DNA from: CADEED01 sp035286365
GTDB lineage: Bacteria; Pseudomonadota; Gammaproteobacteria; Steroidobacterales; Steroidobacteraceae
NCBI GenBank assembly: GCA_035286365.1
Contig: DATHJZ010000204.1
Coordinates: 1-13,441 of the forward strand
Length of the DNA stretch: 13,441 nt
Direction of reading: 5' to 3'
This document shows, one piece after another, positions 13,379 through 13,441 of this stretch. The translations under genes were made by a program, and so were the position numbers. Below the pieces are notes generated by a model that saw only the letters and a list, made by a program, of their open reading frames with translations, had not been told where the DNA came from and did no database searches. Position 1 is the first letter of the stretch. Every line of letters starts with the position of its first letter.

Positions 13379-13441
13379 GTGAACTCCAGCAAAACACGCG
13401 TCGTCATCGCCGGTGGCGGTACCGCGGGCTGGCTGACCGCA
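13379..13441 (+). CDS. Tryptophan-halogenase-family flavoprotein, first 21 codons (runs off the right edge)
   Basis: A GTG start at 13379 opens VNSSKTRVVIAGGGTAGWLTA, which continues to the last base of the window. VVIAGGGTAGWL is the FAD-binding GxGxxG strand with the Ala-Gly-Trp ending characteristic of flavin-dependent tryptophan halogenases. The position directly after a cupin_8 gene (13-nt gap) and SapC matches the familiar gene order. CCAGGG just upstream is a modest ribosome binding site. Only the dinucleotide-binding strand is visible, so the catalytic Lys and the WxWxIP motif cannot be checked. Members next to TonB-dependent receptors have no established tryptophan-halogenating role. 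Confidence 0.82.
   Translation, partial: MNSSKTRVVIAGGGTAGWLTA

Noticed and set aside
1..13441. tRNA genes, CRISPR arrays, complete insertion sequences, attachment sites, replication origin
   Set aside because: I looked for tRNA arm sequences, regularly spaced long repeats, transposase motifs and iteron or DnaA-box clusters on both strands and found none that held up.

Overview
The window reads as GC-rich proteobacterial chromosome. The large TonB-dependent receptor followed by SapC, a JmjC/cupin-like protein and a flavin-dependent halogenase is a gene order typical of Xanthomonadales, Steroidobacteraceae, Caulobacterales and Sphingomonadales. I favour a gammaproteobacterium of the Steroidobacter/Xanthomonas side, but this is inferred from gene families only. 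No rRNA, tRNA, CRISPR array, complete IS element or phage gene was found.

Left part (1-2994): the N-terminal part of a TIR-domain protein runs leftwards off the edge. It is divergent from a secreted class C beta-lactamase-fold serine hydrolase (662-2212), which is followed by a small four-helix membrane protein of unknown function (2413-2913). These two genes look more AT-rich than the right half of the window (judged by eye). Nested inverted repeats fill the gap to the next, convergent gene.

Middle part (2995-7392): a secreted SMP-30/NHL-type beta-propeller protein (minus strand) is divergent from a DeoR/GlpR-family regulator and a YbjJ-like MFS transporter, which probably form an operon. 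The regulator has a recognisable sigma70-like promoter overlaid with repeats of AAACRTGCAK, a likely autoregulatory operator. An Asp-nucleophile alpha/beta hydrolase (minus strand) converges on the transporter. The set suggests a small sugar or sugar-acid uptake and catabolic module, but the substrate cannot be read from the sequence.

Right part (7393-13441): a 969-bp stretch without a recognisable gene carries several palindromes, including a perfect LacI-family-type operator, TGTAAGCGCTTACA, 98 bp before a 1044-residue TonB-dependent receptor. After the receptor come two hairpins, the second a textbook rho-independent terminator. Only 15 nt later a tight gene string begins: SapC, cupin_8/JmjC-like protein, and the first 21 codons of a tryptophan-halogenase-family protein. 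This receptor-SapC-cupin-halogenase locus is the most interesting system here. The operator suggests carbohydrate-responsive control, and the terminator with no room for a promoter behind it suggests that the downstream enzymes are made by limited or regulated read-through.
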